Shown one piece after another: positions 1 through 8,696 of a stretch of 20,419 nt of DNA. How positions within the stretch are numbered: the first letter of the stretch is position 1; each line of letters begins with the position of its first letter. The stretch comes from an uncultured Peptococcaceae bacterium (GTDB lineage: Bacteria; Bacillota; Peptococcia; Peptococcales; Peptococcaceae). The stretch is from positions 1 to 20,419 of the forward strand of contig CABQBF010000033.1 of the NCBI GenBank assembly GCA_902462325.1, given 5' to 3'. A program made the position numbers and the translations under genes. The notes below the pieces were generated by a model. That model was given only the letters and a program-made list of their open reading frames with translations. It had not been told where the DNA came from and made no database searches.

Positions 1-430
1 AAAATCGAGGTGTAAACAATACTTGACACCTTCGCCCAAATTCCGCCAACCATTCTGGCCTGACGGCCAGCGGTGCGATCGTATCTGCCGGATAGAATAC
101 AGAAGGGATAAAGCACTCTCTACCCTTCTATGGTTTTAGACTCCCCGCTACCTTTGCCCAAATTCCGACTTGCGCCCCACGCCTTTCTGGTGGGGCGCGG
201 ACTGTGACGCAGCTTGTGCAAAGCGTGATGAACGCCAGTTCAGCAAAGCTGCACAAGCGAGGAACTGTCCGAAGCCACGGAGGGATAGGGCAAAGAGTAG
301 CAAATAAAACCGCAAAGAGTAGCAAATAAAACCGCAAAGAGTAGCAAATAAAACCGCAAAGTGTAGCAAAAAAATTCAAAGAGTAGCAAAAAGAAAAAAT
401 CCAATGGGTAGCAAATAAAAACGATAGAAA
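1..430. repeat. Non-coding repeat- and hairpin-rich region with 22-bp tandem repeats
   Basis: No convincing gene is seen here. Three exact copies of a 22-bp unit (GCAAAGAGTAGCAAATAAAA plus CC) run back to back at 290-355, followed by decayed copies at 356-377, from 378 and near 403. Upstream, a 12-bp direct repeat GCCCAAATTCCG occurs at 34-45 and 156-167. Perfect inverted repeats are CTGGCC/GGCCAG (55-70), GCGCCCCAC/GTGGGGCGC (172-198) and GCTTGTGCA/TGCACAAGC (212-258). Open frames across the repeats are low-complexity and have no ribosome site, so I treat them as chance. The region looks like an intergenic repeat element rather than a CRISPR, since the units abut without spacers. Confidence 0.6.
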
Positions 431-628
431 TTATGAAAAAATATCCGCAACGGCAATTTTTATTTCAGGATGCGCGGCAGATTGGGCGGTATCGCCTTCT
501 GCGTATGCCTCGGCGGTACTGTTGACAAAATCGAAGGTGGTGATACTTTTTAGCTTAGGATCCACAATCCAGTATTCTTTCACGCCCATCTCTTCATATT
601 TCACCAGTTTGACTGATTTTTGATAACG
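431..628 (-). pseudogene. C-terminal remnant of a Uma2-family (DUF820) nuclease gene
   Basis: The minus strand reads open from just after a stop at 641-643 to TAA at 431-433. It encodes about 66 residues containing KLVKYEEMGVKEYWIVDP, the hallmark of the C-terminal half of Uma2/DUF820 endonuclease-fold proteins (usually about 180-200 aa), and ends in IAVADIFS, also typical for the family. No start codon with a ribosome site precedes it, and the N-terminal half is absent. The fragment begins immediately beyond the stop of the pdaA-like gene. I infer a decayed gene whose 5' part was lost by deletion. Family assignment is from memory of the EYWIVDP motif. Confidence 0.65.
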
Positions 629-632
629 GCAA

Positions 633-1505
633 TCATGGCGTCATCTTACCGAACACATAGCCCTGTTGTCTGGCGGCGTCGATAAAATCGCCCATAATTT
701 GGGTGTTGGTGGCCGAAACGGCGTGCAGCAGATAAATTGCGCCGGGGTGCAGCCGTTCTGTTACCTTTTGCAAGGCGGCTGTGGGTTCGGGCTGGTCGTC
801 TGTTACCCAATCCCGGTAGGCGAAGCTCCAGAAAACGCTGCGATAGCCAAGCTGCTGTACCAAGGCCAGCGATTGTTCGCTGTAAATGCCGGCCGGATAG
901 CGGAACAAATACATATCGTAATCGAAGGTTTCCTGCACGTAGCGGTGCAGCGCCATTAATTCTTCGGCCTGCGTGTCGATAGACTGGCTGGGCAGTCCTT
1001 TGGCTGGATGGGTAACGCTGTGATTGCCTACCACATGGCCTTCGTCAATCATGCGGCGGATTAAATCGGGATTTTGTTTCACATAATCCATCGTGACAAA
1101 GAATACGGCAGGACATTTTTTCTCTTTCAGTACATCTAAAATCTGCGAGGTATAGCCGTTTTCATAGCCTTCGTCGATGGTTAGATAAATGGTAGGGCTG
1201 TCTTCTGCAATGAACCAGGCGTTGTATTGTCCGTATGCTTGTTGGCCGTCTAAGGCGCCTTGCGGACGGTTTTTGTCATCGGTACGCACCCCCTGTCCCC
1301 AGCCGTGGCTGGTGTTGTCTAATGCAGTCAGCGCGGTTGCATCATAAACGCCGGTGACAGGCGAAACGCTTTGCTGTTCCATGATACATTCATAAACAGC
1401 CTGCATAGCCACTTGCTCTGTCAGCACATCAGCAGGCAGGGCGGAGTGAAACGGTAATCCCAATGTTGCCGCCAACAGCACACTGGTGAAAGCAATTTGA
1501 TACAT
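633..1505 (-). CDS. pdaA: PdaA-like polysaccharide deacetylase (delta-lactam-type, NodB fold)
   Basis: 290 aa, starting at ATG (1503-1505) preceded by AAGGAGG seven bases away. The N-terminus is a short hydrophobic export signal. The NodB deacetylase motifs are in order: TIDEGYENGYT with metal-ligand Asp111, NHSVTH with His162 and His166, RYPAG around Arg202, and LLH with His261. The DEGYENGYT form is characteristic of the PdaA branch, which in Bacillus de-N-acetylates muramic acid so that muramic delta-lactam forms in spore cortex. Here the substrate is inferred to be peptidoglycan. It lies 43 bp downstream of the MGMT-like gene on the same strand, so the two are probably co-transcribed. Together with cotJC it hints at a sporulating ancestry. 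Confidence is high for the family and moderate for the sporulation role. Confidence 0.85.
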   Translation of the reverse strand: MYQIAFTSVLLAATLGLPFHSALPADVLTEQVAMQAVYECIMEQQSVSPVTGVYDATALTALDNTSHGWGQGVRTDDKNRPQGALDGQQAYGQYNAWFIAEDSPTIYLTIDEGYENGYTSQILDVLKEKKCPAVFFVTMDYVKQNPDLIRRMIDEGHVVGNHSVTHPAKGLPSQSIDTQAEELMALHRYVQETFDYDMYLFRYPAGIYSEQSLALVQQLGYRSVFWSFAYRDWVTDDQPEPTAALQKVTERLHPGAIYLLHAVSATNTQIMGDFIDAARQQGYVFGKMTP

Positions 1506-1548
1506 AAGGGTTCCTCCTTGAATATAGGGTCATTCTATGCAATATTGT

Positions 1549-2031
1549 TTAATCGGTCAGCGCATACAAGGCCGCTTCATAATTTTCTACATAGTAGCGA
1601 ATCGTTTTGCGTCCCTTTTGCACAATGGTGTGGCCTTCCGCTTCCAGTTTGGCCTTTTGCGCTTCTATGCCGCCGGGATATTTGGCGTTAAGCTCACCGC
1701 CTGTTTTCAATGTGCGCCAGTAGGAGGTGAGGTTCTCTTCGCGCTGGGCGCTGGCCCAGGCTGCAATGGAGATAAAAATGCCGGCGGTCATAGGGTCGGT
1801 AAAATCAGCGCCGTTTTGTTTGGCCAAATAAGCGCGAAGTTCTGTTGTGGTAATAAGTTTGCCAAATGGAATTTGTTTCATCAAGGCATCGTAGGTCAAG
1901 GGCGGCGCAAAAAACATTTTTTCTCCGCCATATTTTTGAATTGTTTTTTCATCTGTGACAATTTGTATTTTGGGCATATCGGTAACTTTATGCAGCATGG
2001 CGTTGAAATCCTTTTTTTCTTCGTTGCTCAT
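1549..2031 (-). CDS. MGMT-family protein lacking the alkyl-acceptor cysteine
   Basis: 160 aa from ATG at 2029-2031, preceded by AGGAGGTG at proper spacing. An in-frame GTG at 2040 overlaps that ribosome site and is rejected. The middle and C-terminal parts (PYG-like segment KQIPFGKLITTTELRAYLAK, then GIFISIAAWAS, then YWRTLKTGGELN and the EGHTI tail) resemble the DNA-binding domain of O6-alkylguanine DNA alkyltransferases. The PCHR active-site segment is not present: the equivalent stretch reads SIAAWAS, so it cannot act as a suicide methyltransferase. By analogy with alkyltransferase-like proteins it may flag damaged DNA for excision repair, but that is inference. It is the first gene of a likely two-gene unit with the deacetylase. 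Confidence 0.7.
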   Translation of the reverse strand: MSNEEKKDFNAMLHKVTDMPKIQIVTDEKTIQKYGGEKMFFAPPLTYDALMKQIPFGKLITTTELRAYLAKQNGADFTDPMTAGIFISIAAWASAQREENLTSYWRTLKTGGELNAKYPGGIEAQKAKLEAEGHTIVQKGRKTIRYYVENYEAALYALTD

Positions 2032-2275
2032 GAAAAGCACCTCCTAATGAAAGCATAACGCGTTTTTACCGATTATGCAATAAAAATCATGGTGGAAGGG
2101 AGAAGGATAGGGCAGTTGTGCTGCGACGGGAAAATTTTATGTAAGAAACTTGTATAAAAACAAAAAAGCCACTGGTATTTGCGAAAAGTCAGGTGTATAA
2201 TAAATGCTTGTTGGCTTTCTTGCCAGCTTTAGATACATACAAACAACTGCATATGAGAGAAAAAGGGAGAGAAAT

Positions 2276-3904
2276 TTGTTGGAGAAAGTAAAATCGTTTA
2301 TTCAGAGAGAGATTTTATCCACGTTAAAGGGTGACATCATCGGTGGGATTTCCGTTGCCTTTGTGGCGCTGCCGTTGGCGTTGAGCTTTGGGGTGTTATC
2401 AGGTGCAGGGGCCGCTGCTGGGGTATACGGCGCTATCTGTACTGGGATTTTGGCGTCCATGTTCGGCGGCACCAAAGCGCAGATTTCCGGTCCGACCGGT
2501 GCTATGACTGTTGTTCTGGTATCCATGGCCAATAAATACGGGTTGGATGGCCTGGTCGCTTCCATGATTTTAGCCGGTATTTTTGAAATTCTGATGGGAC
2601 TGTTAAAGCTGGGAAAATATATCCGCTTAATTCCCAAACCGGTTATGGTGGGTTTTACCAACGGGATTGGCGTGTTGATTTTTATCAGTCAGTTTAAATA
2701 TTTTAATATGAGCCCGCTCTTATGCGGCCTCTCCATTTTGTTGATGCTGGTGCTGCCGATGATTAACAAAAAGCTGCCTTATGCCATCATTACCGTAATT
2801 GTTGGCACGGTTGTTTCCAAGTTGTGGGTGCCGATGTCCGATGAATTTGTAGTGGGAAAAATTGATTTGGTTTTGCCTACGCTGCAGTTACCGAATTTCC
2901 TTGCCATGAATATGATGGATTTAATTCAGGCTGGTTTAACGCTGGCATTGTTGGGGGCTATCGAATCGTTGCTGTCTGCGCTGGTTGTAGATGAAATGAC
3001 CGGCACCAAGCATGACAGCGACAGAGAAATTCTCGGGCAGGGGATTGCCAACACGGTAGCGGCTTGTTTTGGATTTCTGATTGGGACTGGCGCCATTGCC
3101 CGATCTGTCGTAAATGTCAATGCTGGCGGCCGTGGCCGGATGTCGGGAATTATTCATGCACTGATGTTGATTTTGCTCATTGCTGTATTTGGTGATTTGG
3201 CTGCTGGTATTCCGTTAGCCGTATTGGGCGGCGTGCTGATGGGTACGGCTATCCGCATGGTGGAATATAAAGAAAGCTATCGGTTGGCTCGGGCTTCGAG
3301 AGAGGCATTTGTGGTTATCGCCATCACTACGGTGCTGACCTTTACCGTTGACTTAACCTTTGCAGTTGCAATTGGCGTAATGGTATCTGCGCTGGCTATG
3401 CTATTCAGCGTTGCCAATGGTCACTTAGAGGAATATCCGGTGTCCTGCAGCAATAATCAGAAACGCATCAAGTCTTTCAGTATCCAGGGCGAAATGTTCT
3501 TCCTGGTATCGGAAAGTATTATCAGCTCTTTAGAAGTAAAATGTAAAGGGGCCGATATTGTGGTGATCAATTTGAGCCACGCTCAGGTTGTAGATATTAC
3601 CGGTGTCATTACATTGGGGAAAATTAAAGATACGCTGGCATTGCAAGGTGTGCGCACCATCTTTACCGGTTTGCCGGAGCCTGCTTATAAAAAAATGCTG
3701 TCGCTGGGCATTGTAGACGGCAGCGAGGAAGCTATCAACCGCGGTGACAAATTAGAGGCGGTGGAATACGCACAAGCTTTGGCGCATAATGATGAAGCAT
3801 GTGCCCATCAGATTATCTATGAACACATGGTGATGGAAGATGAACACCGCATTGCCGAAATTACAGAGGAGGGATTTTTACTCGATGAAAGTACTACTCG
3901 TTAA
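2276..3904 (+). CDS. SulP-family anion (sulfate/bicarbonate-type) transporter with STAS domain
   Basis: 542 aa from TTG at 2276 with AGGGAG six bases upstream. An ATG at 2204 would add 24 poorly hydrophobic residues, but it lies only 2 bp downstream of a TATAAT box (2196-2201), so transcription probably starts after it. The membrane part (about residues 20-380) has the SulP signature region GDIIGGISVAFVALPLALSF and a TKAQISGPTGAMTV segment. A cytoplasmic STAS domain follows at about 385-500 (INLSHAQVVDITGV). SulP proteins move sulfate, bicarbonate or other anions with H+ or Na+; the substrate is not readable here. Its last 20 bases overlap the next gene, implying translational coupling. Confidence 0.88.
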   Translation: MLEKVKSFIQREILSTLKGDIIGGISVAFVALPLALSFGVLSGAGAAAGVYGAICTGILASMFGGTKAQISGPTGAMTVVLVSMANKYGLDGLVASMILAGIFEILMGLLKLGKYIRLIPKPVMVGFTNGIGVLIFISQFKYFNMSPLLCGLSILLMLVLPMINKKLPYAIITVIVGTVVSKLWVPMSDEFVVGKIDLVLPTLQLPNFLAMNMMDLIQAGLTLALLGAIESLLSALVVDEMTGTKHDSDREILGQGIANTVAACFGFLIGTGAIARSVVNVNAGGRGRMSGIIHALMLILLIAVFGDLAAGIPLAVLGGVLMGTAIRMVEYKESYRLARASREAFVVIAITTVLTFTVDLTFAVAIGVMVSALAMLFSVANGHLEEYPVSCSNNQKRIKSFSIQGEMFFLVSESIISSLEVKCKGADIVVINLSHAQVVDITGVITLGKIKDTLALQGVRTIFTGLPEPAYKKMLSLGIVDGSEEAINRGDKLEAVEYAQALAHNDEACAHQIIYEHMVMEDEHRIAEITEEGFLLDESTTR

Positions 3905-4505
3905 TGGCAGTCCTCATGCCAAAGGCTGCACCTATACTGCGTTGCGCGAAGTGGCCGCAGCATTGGAAAAAGAGGGCATTGAAACAGAAATTTTTCAGGT
4001 TGGCACAAAACCGATCTCCGGTTGTTTGGCCTGCGGCGCTTGTTTAAAAACAGGGCGCTGCGTAATCTCGGACACGGTCAATGAATTTTTAGACAAAGCC
4101 GAACAGGCCGATGGTTTTGTATTCGGTTCGCCGGTACATTTTGCTTCGGCTTCCGGGATGCTGACATCCTTTATGGATAGAGCTTTCTATGGCCGCGGCA
4201 ACCTGTTTGCCTATAAACCGGCTGCCGCCGTGATGAGCTGTCGGCGCGGCGGAGCAACGGCGACCTTTGAACAACTCAACAAATATTTTACCATTAGTAA
4301 TATGCCTATCGTTTCTTCGCAATACTGGAACATGGTGCATGGCAACAATCCTGACGAAGTAAAGCAGGATTTAGAGGGGTTACAGACCATGCGCACTTTG
4401 GGGTTAAACATGGCGTGGCTGTTGAAATCCATTCAAGCTGGAAGAGAAGCTGGACTGAAAATGCCGGAGAGAGAGGCGGCGGTGAAGACCAACTTCATCC
4501 GGTAG
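3885..4505 (+). CDS. Iron-sulfur flavoprotein / NADPH-dependent FMN reductase family
   Basis: 206 aa from ATG 3885 with GAGGAGGGA upstream; an in-frame ATG at 3840 lies deep inside the transporter gene and is rejected. The N-terminus MKVLLVNGSPH is the FMN-phosphate binding loop of the flavodoxin-like fold. A compact cysteine motif, CLACGACLKTGRC (Cx2Cx2Cx5C), resembles the 4Fe-4S motif of Isf-type iron-sulfur flavoproteins, and GSPVHFASASG is the second flavin-binding loop. Such proteins carry electrons between ferredoxin and acceptors such as oxygen or peroxide in anaerobes. The gene overlaps the SulP transporter by 20 bp, so the two form an operon that closes at the long terminator downstream. 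The physiological acceptor is unknown. Confidence 0.82.
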   Translation: MKVLLVNGSPHAKGCTYTALREVAAALEKEGIETEIFQVGTKPISGCLACGACLKTGRCVISDTVNEFLDKAEQADGFVFGSPVHFASASGMLTSFMDRAFYGRGNLFAYKPAAAVMSCRRGGATATFEQLNKYFTISNMPIVSSQYWNMVHGNNPDEVKQDLEGLQTMRTLGLNMAWLLKSIQAGREAGLKMPEREAAVKTNFIR

Positions 4506-4630
4506 GTGAAAGTAGTTTTATAAAGGGAACGGTCATAAGTGGATGACTGTTCAGGTGAAGTAAAAAACTTTCGCTATTCATTGTATAAATAGTGTAACGA
4601 TTTTTGTGCCGTGAAATACATTGAATGTTG

Positions 4631-4707
4631 AACAGAACTATTTTGCGAAGCATACATTGCAATTTGTATTGTGATGTATGCTTCACAAAATAGTTCTGTT
4701 TTTTTTC
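4631..4707 (+). terminator. Very long hairpin terminator after the sulP-flavoprotein operon
   Basis: Arms at 4631-4656 and 4675-4700 are complementary over 26 bp with a single mismatch (C4646/A4685). Pairing continues inward through 4657-4662 with 4669-4674, giving about 30 pairs and a small loop. A run of T starts at 4699 on the plus strand. This is an intrinsic terminator, unusually long and near-perfect. Confidence 0.85.
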
Positions 4708-4990
4708 ATAAAAGATAGAAATATTGTCGGATAACGGACAAATATATGGTTGAAAAAAAGCAGATGAAAAGCATTTTTTTTGACAGAAATATTATATTTA
4801 TTGATTTATTATATAAATACAATAAGGATGCATCCTATAAATAAAAATAGCAAAAAGTGAATGCGTTTTGACAAACGATTCATGTGGATGGGAGTGGATA
4901 ATGAAGAACCTAGGAAGCAGATGAATATTGCAAGTCTTATTTTGATTTTTATTTGTTGACTGTAAATTTATTATACAGGGAGGGATAAGT
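4708..4990 (+). promoter_or_regulatory. AT-rich leader of the DASS/apr gene cluster
   Basis: 283 bp without a gene. TTGACA occurs at 4780-4785 and 4868-4873, and TTGACT at 4956-4961, but none has a good -10 box at 16-18 bp, so no promoter is assigned. A 5-bp inverted repeat CTGTA (4960-4964) / TACAG (4974-4978) sits just before the ribosome site GGGAGGGA and could be an operator. A promoter somewhere in this stretch is expected because the terminator lies immediately upstream. Confidence 0.35.
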
Positions 4991-6466
4991 ATGCAAAATC
5001 ATATAGAAGATAAAGAAATAATTAAAAACGATTGGTTGACACGAAAAGACATAAAAAAATTATTTTGGATTATCATGGCCTTTGCGTGTATGTTTGTCAT
5101 CCATTTTGCTCCGGCGGTGGAAGGGCTGGAGTTGGAAGCAAAATCAATTTTGGCTGTTTTTATATGGTTTATGATTATTACAATGAGTAACAGTTTAAAT
5201 AATTTTGCAGTAGGTTTAGCGGCTCCCTTATTGATTGTGATTTTAACAGGAGCGAAGCCGTCGCAGGCATTTAGTGCATTTGCCAGCGATACGTTTTTTT
5301 TAACGATTGGAGCTTTTACCTTTGCAGGTGTCATGACAGCCACACCTTTAGGAAAACGAATTGCGTTAACTATTACCGGACTGTTTCGGTCTAATAAAAT
5401 TTCTAGCATTTTTTGTGGATTAACGTTAGCAGATGTAGCAATTAATTCATTTCTTCCGTCTGTGGCCGAAACAGGGCTACTACTGCCTATTGTCACAGGT
5501 TTTCAGAAACTGACCGAGGGAAAGGACAATAACCCTGAAGTGAAACGAATTAACAGGGGATTAATGATTTTGATTTGCGGTTTTATGCCATTAGTCACAG
5601 GATTATTAATTTTAACGGCACATTTGCCGAATATGTTGTTAGTTGGATTTTGGGAAGATGCCGGTATAAAGGTTACATTTATTGATTGGTTGAAAATGAA
5701 TTTACCTTTGTGGGGCCTGATTCCAATCACGATTATTTATGTGATGATTTATTATCGTCTGTGGAAGGTGGAGATCCCAGGAGCTGAGGAAGAATTACCT
5801 GCAATGAAACAGGAACTTGGCAAAATTACAAAACCGGAAATCTGGTCTTTAATTTGTTTAGCATGTTGCTTTTTCTTATGGATTACAGAAGATATTTTGC
5901 ATTCAATTCCAACAGGAATGGTTTCCCTGATTTTAGTAGTACTATTATTCCTTCCTTTTGGTCATTTAAAATTCAGCGAAGTAATGCCGCATGTGTTGTG
6001 GGATGTATGGGTGTTACTTGGTGGGGCAATTTCCCTAGGAACATCATTGAGCAACTCTGGTGCTATTGAATGGTTAGTAAATTTATTCTTAGTGCCATTG
6101 CAGGACTATTTGGTTGGACTGCCAGTTATTTTGGTTCTGCTCTTGGTGGCATTGGTTACGCATATTCCTCGGGCAGGTATTGTTAGTGCTGGCGCTATGG
6201 GAGCTATGTTTATTCCGCTGACCATTTCGATGGCTCAGCAACTAGGTTTTCAAGTGTTGCCGTTTTCTTTAATCATTACAAACTGTCTTAGTTATGCATT
6301 TTTTATTCCAATGTCTATTACAGCATTTTTTATTGCCTGGGGGGCTTCTGGAATGACGATGTTAGAAGGGATAAAAATTGGAGTTCCTTTTACATTGATT
6401 TGTAACGTTTATGTCGTTGTTACTTTAGCATTATGGTTGCCATTGGTTGGATACCCGTTAATTTAA
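4991..6466 (+). CDS. DASS/SLC13-family anion permease
   Basis: 491 aa from ATG 4991 with GGGAGGGA upstream. It has about a dozen hydrophobic segments after a charged N-terminus. The two family substrate/sodium motif regions appear in variant form: INSFLPSVAETGLLLPI around residue 155 instead of the usual SNTA-type motif, and THIPRAGIVSAGAMG near 395. A GGAISLGTSLSNSGAI segment precedes the second. DASS carriers import sulfate or di/tricarboxylates with sodium. Its position 62 bp ahead of aprA-like and aprB-like genes suggests an oxyanion of sulfur as cargo, which is inference. Codon use is visibly more AT-rich than in the SulP gene. Confidence 0.83.
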   Translation: MQNHIEDKEIIKNDWLTRKDIKKLFWIIMAFACMFVIHFAPAVEGLELEAKSILAVFIWFMIITMSNSLNNFAVGLAAPLLIVILTGAKPSQAFSAFASDTFFLTIGAFTFAGVMTATPLGKRIALTITGLFRSNKISSIFCGLTLADVAINSFLPSVAETGLLLPIVTGFQKLTEGKDNNPEVKRINRGLMILICGFMPLVTGLLILTAHLPNMLLVGFWEDAGIKVTFIDWLKMNLPLWGLIPITIIYVMIYYRLWKVEIPGAEEELPAMKQELGKITKPEIWSLICLACCFFLWITEDILHSIPTGMVSLILVVLLFLPFGHLKFSEVMPHVLWDVWVLLGGAISLGTSLSNSGAIEWLVNLFLVPLQDYLVGLPVILVLLLVALVTHIPRAGIVSAGAMGAMFIPLTISMAQQLGFQVLPFSLIITNCLSYAFFIPMSITAFFIAWGASGMTMLEGIKIGVPFTLICNVYVVVTLALWLPLVGYPLI

Positions 6467-6528
6467 ATTTTTGACAGAAGATATAGTGAACGAAAAGTTT
6501 TCACAAGAAGTCTAAGGAGGTTGCAAAT

Positions 6529-8286
6529 ATGGAGCAATTATTAAAAAGTATAGAAGATGTAGAGATTGTCTATATTGATACGGATTTTCTCATCATTGGT
6601 GCTGGAAACGCTGGTTGTTTTGCAGCTTTAGAGGCCAAAAAACTTGCGCCAGAGTTACAGGTCACTTTATTAGAAAAAGCCCAAATTGAACGAAGCGGTT
6701 GTTTGGCTGCAGGTATGGATGCCATTAACACCTACATTAAAAAAGATAAAACGGTGGAGGATTATATCCGGTGGAGTCGATCTCAAGCAGGCGGTTTGTT
6801 GCGGGAAGATTTAGCTATTCAGATTGGGGAACTTTTAAACGAACCCATTGAAGAGTGGGAACGTTGGGGCTTGCCAATTAAAAAAAAGGAAAAATCTGAA
6901 GAATATGCGAATCGTGGTAAATGGGATATCACTATTCAAGGTGAATCAATGAAACCAATTTTGGCTGAACAAGTAGCAAAAAGTGGTTGTCAAGTTATCA
7001 ATCGCGTAGCAGCTACCAACTATTTGCGATATGGAGATAAAATTATCGGTGTTATGGGTTTGGGTGTGCGAGATGGAAAAATGTATGTAATTCGTGCCAA
7101 GGCGACTTGCATTGCGACTGGCGGTGCTGCAGGATTATATAAGTCCTATACAAACGATGGAGAAGATAGTCATCATCAGCTTTGGTATTCCCCATTTAAT
7201 ACAGGAACGGGATATGCATTGGGTATTCGAGCAGGCGCTGAAATGACGTCTTTTGAAATGCGTTGGTGTGCAACAAGAACAAAAGACTTTAATGGGCCAA
7301 TTGATACTGTTTCTTTAGGATATCATACTCCAATGGTAAACGCCTATGGAGAAAAAATTCTTCAGAAAAATTATGCCGAACAAGGCGGTGAAGGTGCGCC
7401 TCGTTATATTAGAGCGAATGCCCCCATGGAAGAATGGCGAAATGGGAGAGGACCGTGTTTTGTAGATACCAGACATATGGATGATGCAGATATTAAACAG
7501 ATGAAGATGGATTATTTGAACGAGCGTCCTTCTTTTGTATTATTTTTGGCTTCACGCGGACAGGATTTGCAACAAGAGCCGATTGAAATTTATGGGAACG
7601 ATCCTTATATTGTGGGTGGACATACTGCTAGCGGATATTGGTTATCTGCGAAGGATTGGCAGACTACATTGCCAGGTCTTTTTGCCTGTGGTGACGTAGC
7701 CGGCGGTGTGGCCAATAAATTTGTTGGTGGTTGCGCAGCTGAGGGGATGTTGGCGGCCAGAGGCGCAGTCAACTATATCAGAAAAGAAATAGTGTTGCCA
7801 GAATACGATATGGAACAGATTGAAACGGAAAAACAGCGTATTTATGCGCCGCTTTTTCGGAAACAAAATATAGAAGACGGTATTACAAATGATGAGATGG
7901 AAGAAAGAATGCAGCGATTAATGGATGAATATGCGGGTGGTGTACATCAGTTTTTCCGCATGAATGAAATTCAATTACAATATGCCTTAAAGCATATTTT
8001 GATTTTGAAAGAACAGGAAAAATATTTGATTTGTGACGATTTCCATGAATTAATGAATATACATGAAACCATTGATCGTCTAGATGTAGCGGAAGTGCTA
8101 TTGCATCATCTTTTATTCCGTAAAGAAACCAGATGGCCGGGCTGGCAGACAAGAACCGATTATCCACAAAAAGATAAAGATTATGATTGTTTTGTGAACA
8201 GCAGGAAAAATTTAACGGATAACACAATTATCATGTTAAAACGGCCCTATGAGCAAATTGTGCCAGGCGATAGGCTGAAACCTTGA
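6529..8286 (+). CDS. aprA: AprA-like adenylylsulfate reductase alpha subunit (FAD)
   Basis: 585 aa from ATG 6529 with AAGGAGG upstream. It belongs to the fumarate reductase/AprA flavoprotein superfamily: FAD-binding FLIIGAGNAGC (residues 20-30), ERSGCLAAGMDAINTY (54-69), GESMKPILAE (138-147) and the C-terminal GLFACGDVAGG (383-393). From memory of Archaeoglobus AprA, residues reported at the APS/flavin site align with Asn67 (INTY), Trp219 (LWY), Arg250 (ATRTKDFNGP) and His365 (GGHTASGYW). All are kept. The enzyme would reduce APS to sulfite and AMP, or run in reverse, in the cytoplasm. At 585 aa it is shorter than dissimilatory AprA (about 640-670). It is followed 71 bp later by aprB. A fumarate-reductase-like function is less likely given the partner. 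Confidence 0.85.
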   Translation: MEQLLKSIEDVEIVYIDTDFLIIGAGNAGCFAALEAKKLAPELQVTLLEKAQIERSGCLAAGMDAINTYIKKDKTVEDYIRWSRSQAGGLLREDLAIQIGELLNEPIEEWERWGLPIKKKEKSEEYANRGKWDITIQGESMKPILAEQVAKSGCQVINRVAATNYLRYGDKIIGVMGLGVRDGKMYVIRAKATCIATGGAAGLYKSYTNDGEDSHHQLWYSPFNTGTGYALGIRAGAEMTSFEMRWCATRTKDFNGPIDTVSLGYHTPMVNAYGEKILQKNYAEQGGEGAPRYIRANAPMEEWRNGRGPCFVDTRHMDDADIKQMKMDYLNERPSFVLFLASRGQDLQQEPIEIYGNDPYIVGGHTASGYWLSAKDWQTTLPGLFACGDVAGGVANKFVGGCAAEGMLAARGAVNYIRKEIVLPEYDMEQIETEKQRIYAPLFRKQNIEDGITNDEMEERMQRLMDEYAGGVHQFFRMNEIQLQYALKHILILKEQEKYLICDDFHELMNIHETIDRLDVAEVLLHHLLFRKETRWPGWQTRTDYPQKDKDYDCFVNSRKNLTDNTIIMLKRPYEQIVPGDRLKP

Positions 8287-8357
8287 GTGATAACCTACAA
8301 ATAGGTTAGTAGACTTCTTGTAGAAATTTTAAAATTGATGAATGGAGGAATGACGTT

Positions 8358-8696
8358 ATGCCACCGAAGGTAGATACAATGAAATGTGATGGTTGTATGA
8401 ATCAGGATGAGCCTTTGTGTGTACAGATTTGTCCAGGAGATTTGATGTATCTTGGAAAAGATAAAAAAGCAAAGTGCAGAAAGAATAGAGATTGTTGGGA
8501 TTGTATGAGCTGCATAAAGGTGTGTCCAAAAGAAGCAATAGAATTAAAATTGCCATATCAATTAGGTTATCATGGTGCTAAATTAATTCCGAAGGTGGGT
8601 CAAGATAGGATAACATGGATTGTAGTAGATATCAACGGAAACGTGGAGCGATTTACACTGAAAACAAGAAATAAAGGTGAAAGTGATGATATGTGA
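8358..8696 (+). CDS. aprB: AprB-like adenylylsulfate reductase beta subunit (two 4Fe-4S)
   Basis: 112 aa from ATG 8358 with TGGAGGAATG upstream. The start MPPKVDTMKCDGC closely resembles AprB. Eight cysteines match two 4Fe-4S clusters with the AprB spacing: Cys10, 13, 21, 25 and Cys46, 49, 52, 56. The ICPGDLMYL and CWDCMSCIKVCPKEAI segments are AprB-typical. It would pass electrons to the AprA FAD. AprB of sulfate reducers has about 150 residues with a long C-terminal tail wrapping AprA; here the protein stops after the beta-strand section (IVVDINGNVERFTLK), so most of that tail is missing. The gene overlaps the next one. Confidence 0.85.
   Translation: MPPKVDTMKCDGCMNQDEPLCVQICPGDLMYLGKDKKAKCRKNRDCWDCMSCIKVCPKEAIELKLPYQLGYHGAKLIPKVGQDRITWIVVDINGNVERFTLKTRNKGESDDM

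Noticed and set aside
128..379. Minus-strand reading frames across the repeats
   Set aside because: They are translations of the 22-bp repeat (LLLFAVLFATLC), with no ribosome site; chance frames.
290..420. CRISPR array
   Set aside because: The 22-bp units are contiguous with no spacers, and no cas genes are present.
2204..2275. ATG 2204 as start of the SulP transporter
   Set aside because: It is only 2 bp downstream of the -10 box TATAAT, and the ribosome site AGGGAG points to TTG 2276.
6471..6504. Crp/Fnr site between permease and aprA (GTGAA ... TTCAC at 6486-6504)
   Set aside because: Spacing of the half sites does not fit the Crp or Fnr consensus; TTGACA at 6471 also lacks a suitable -10 box.
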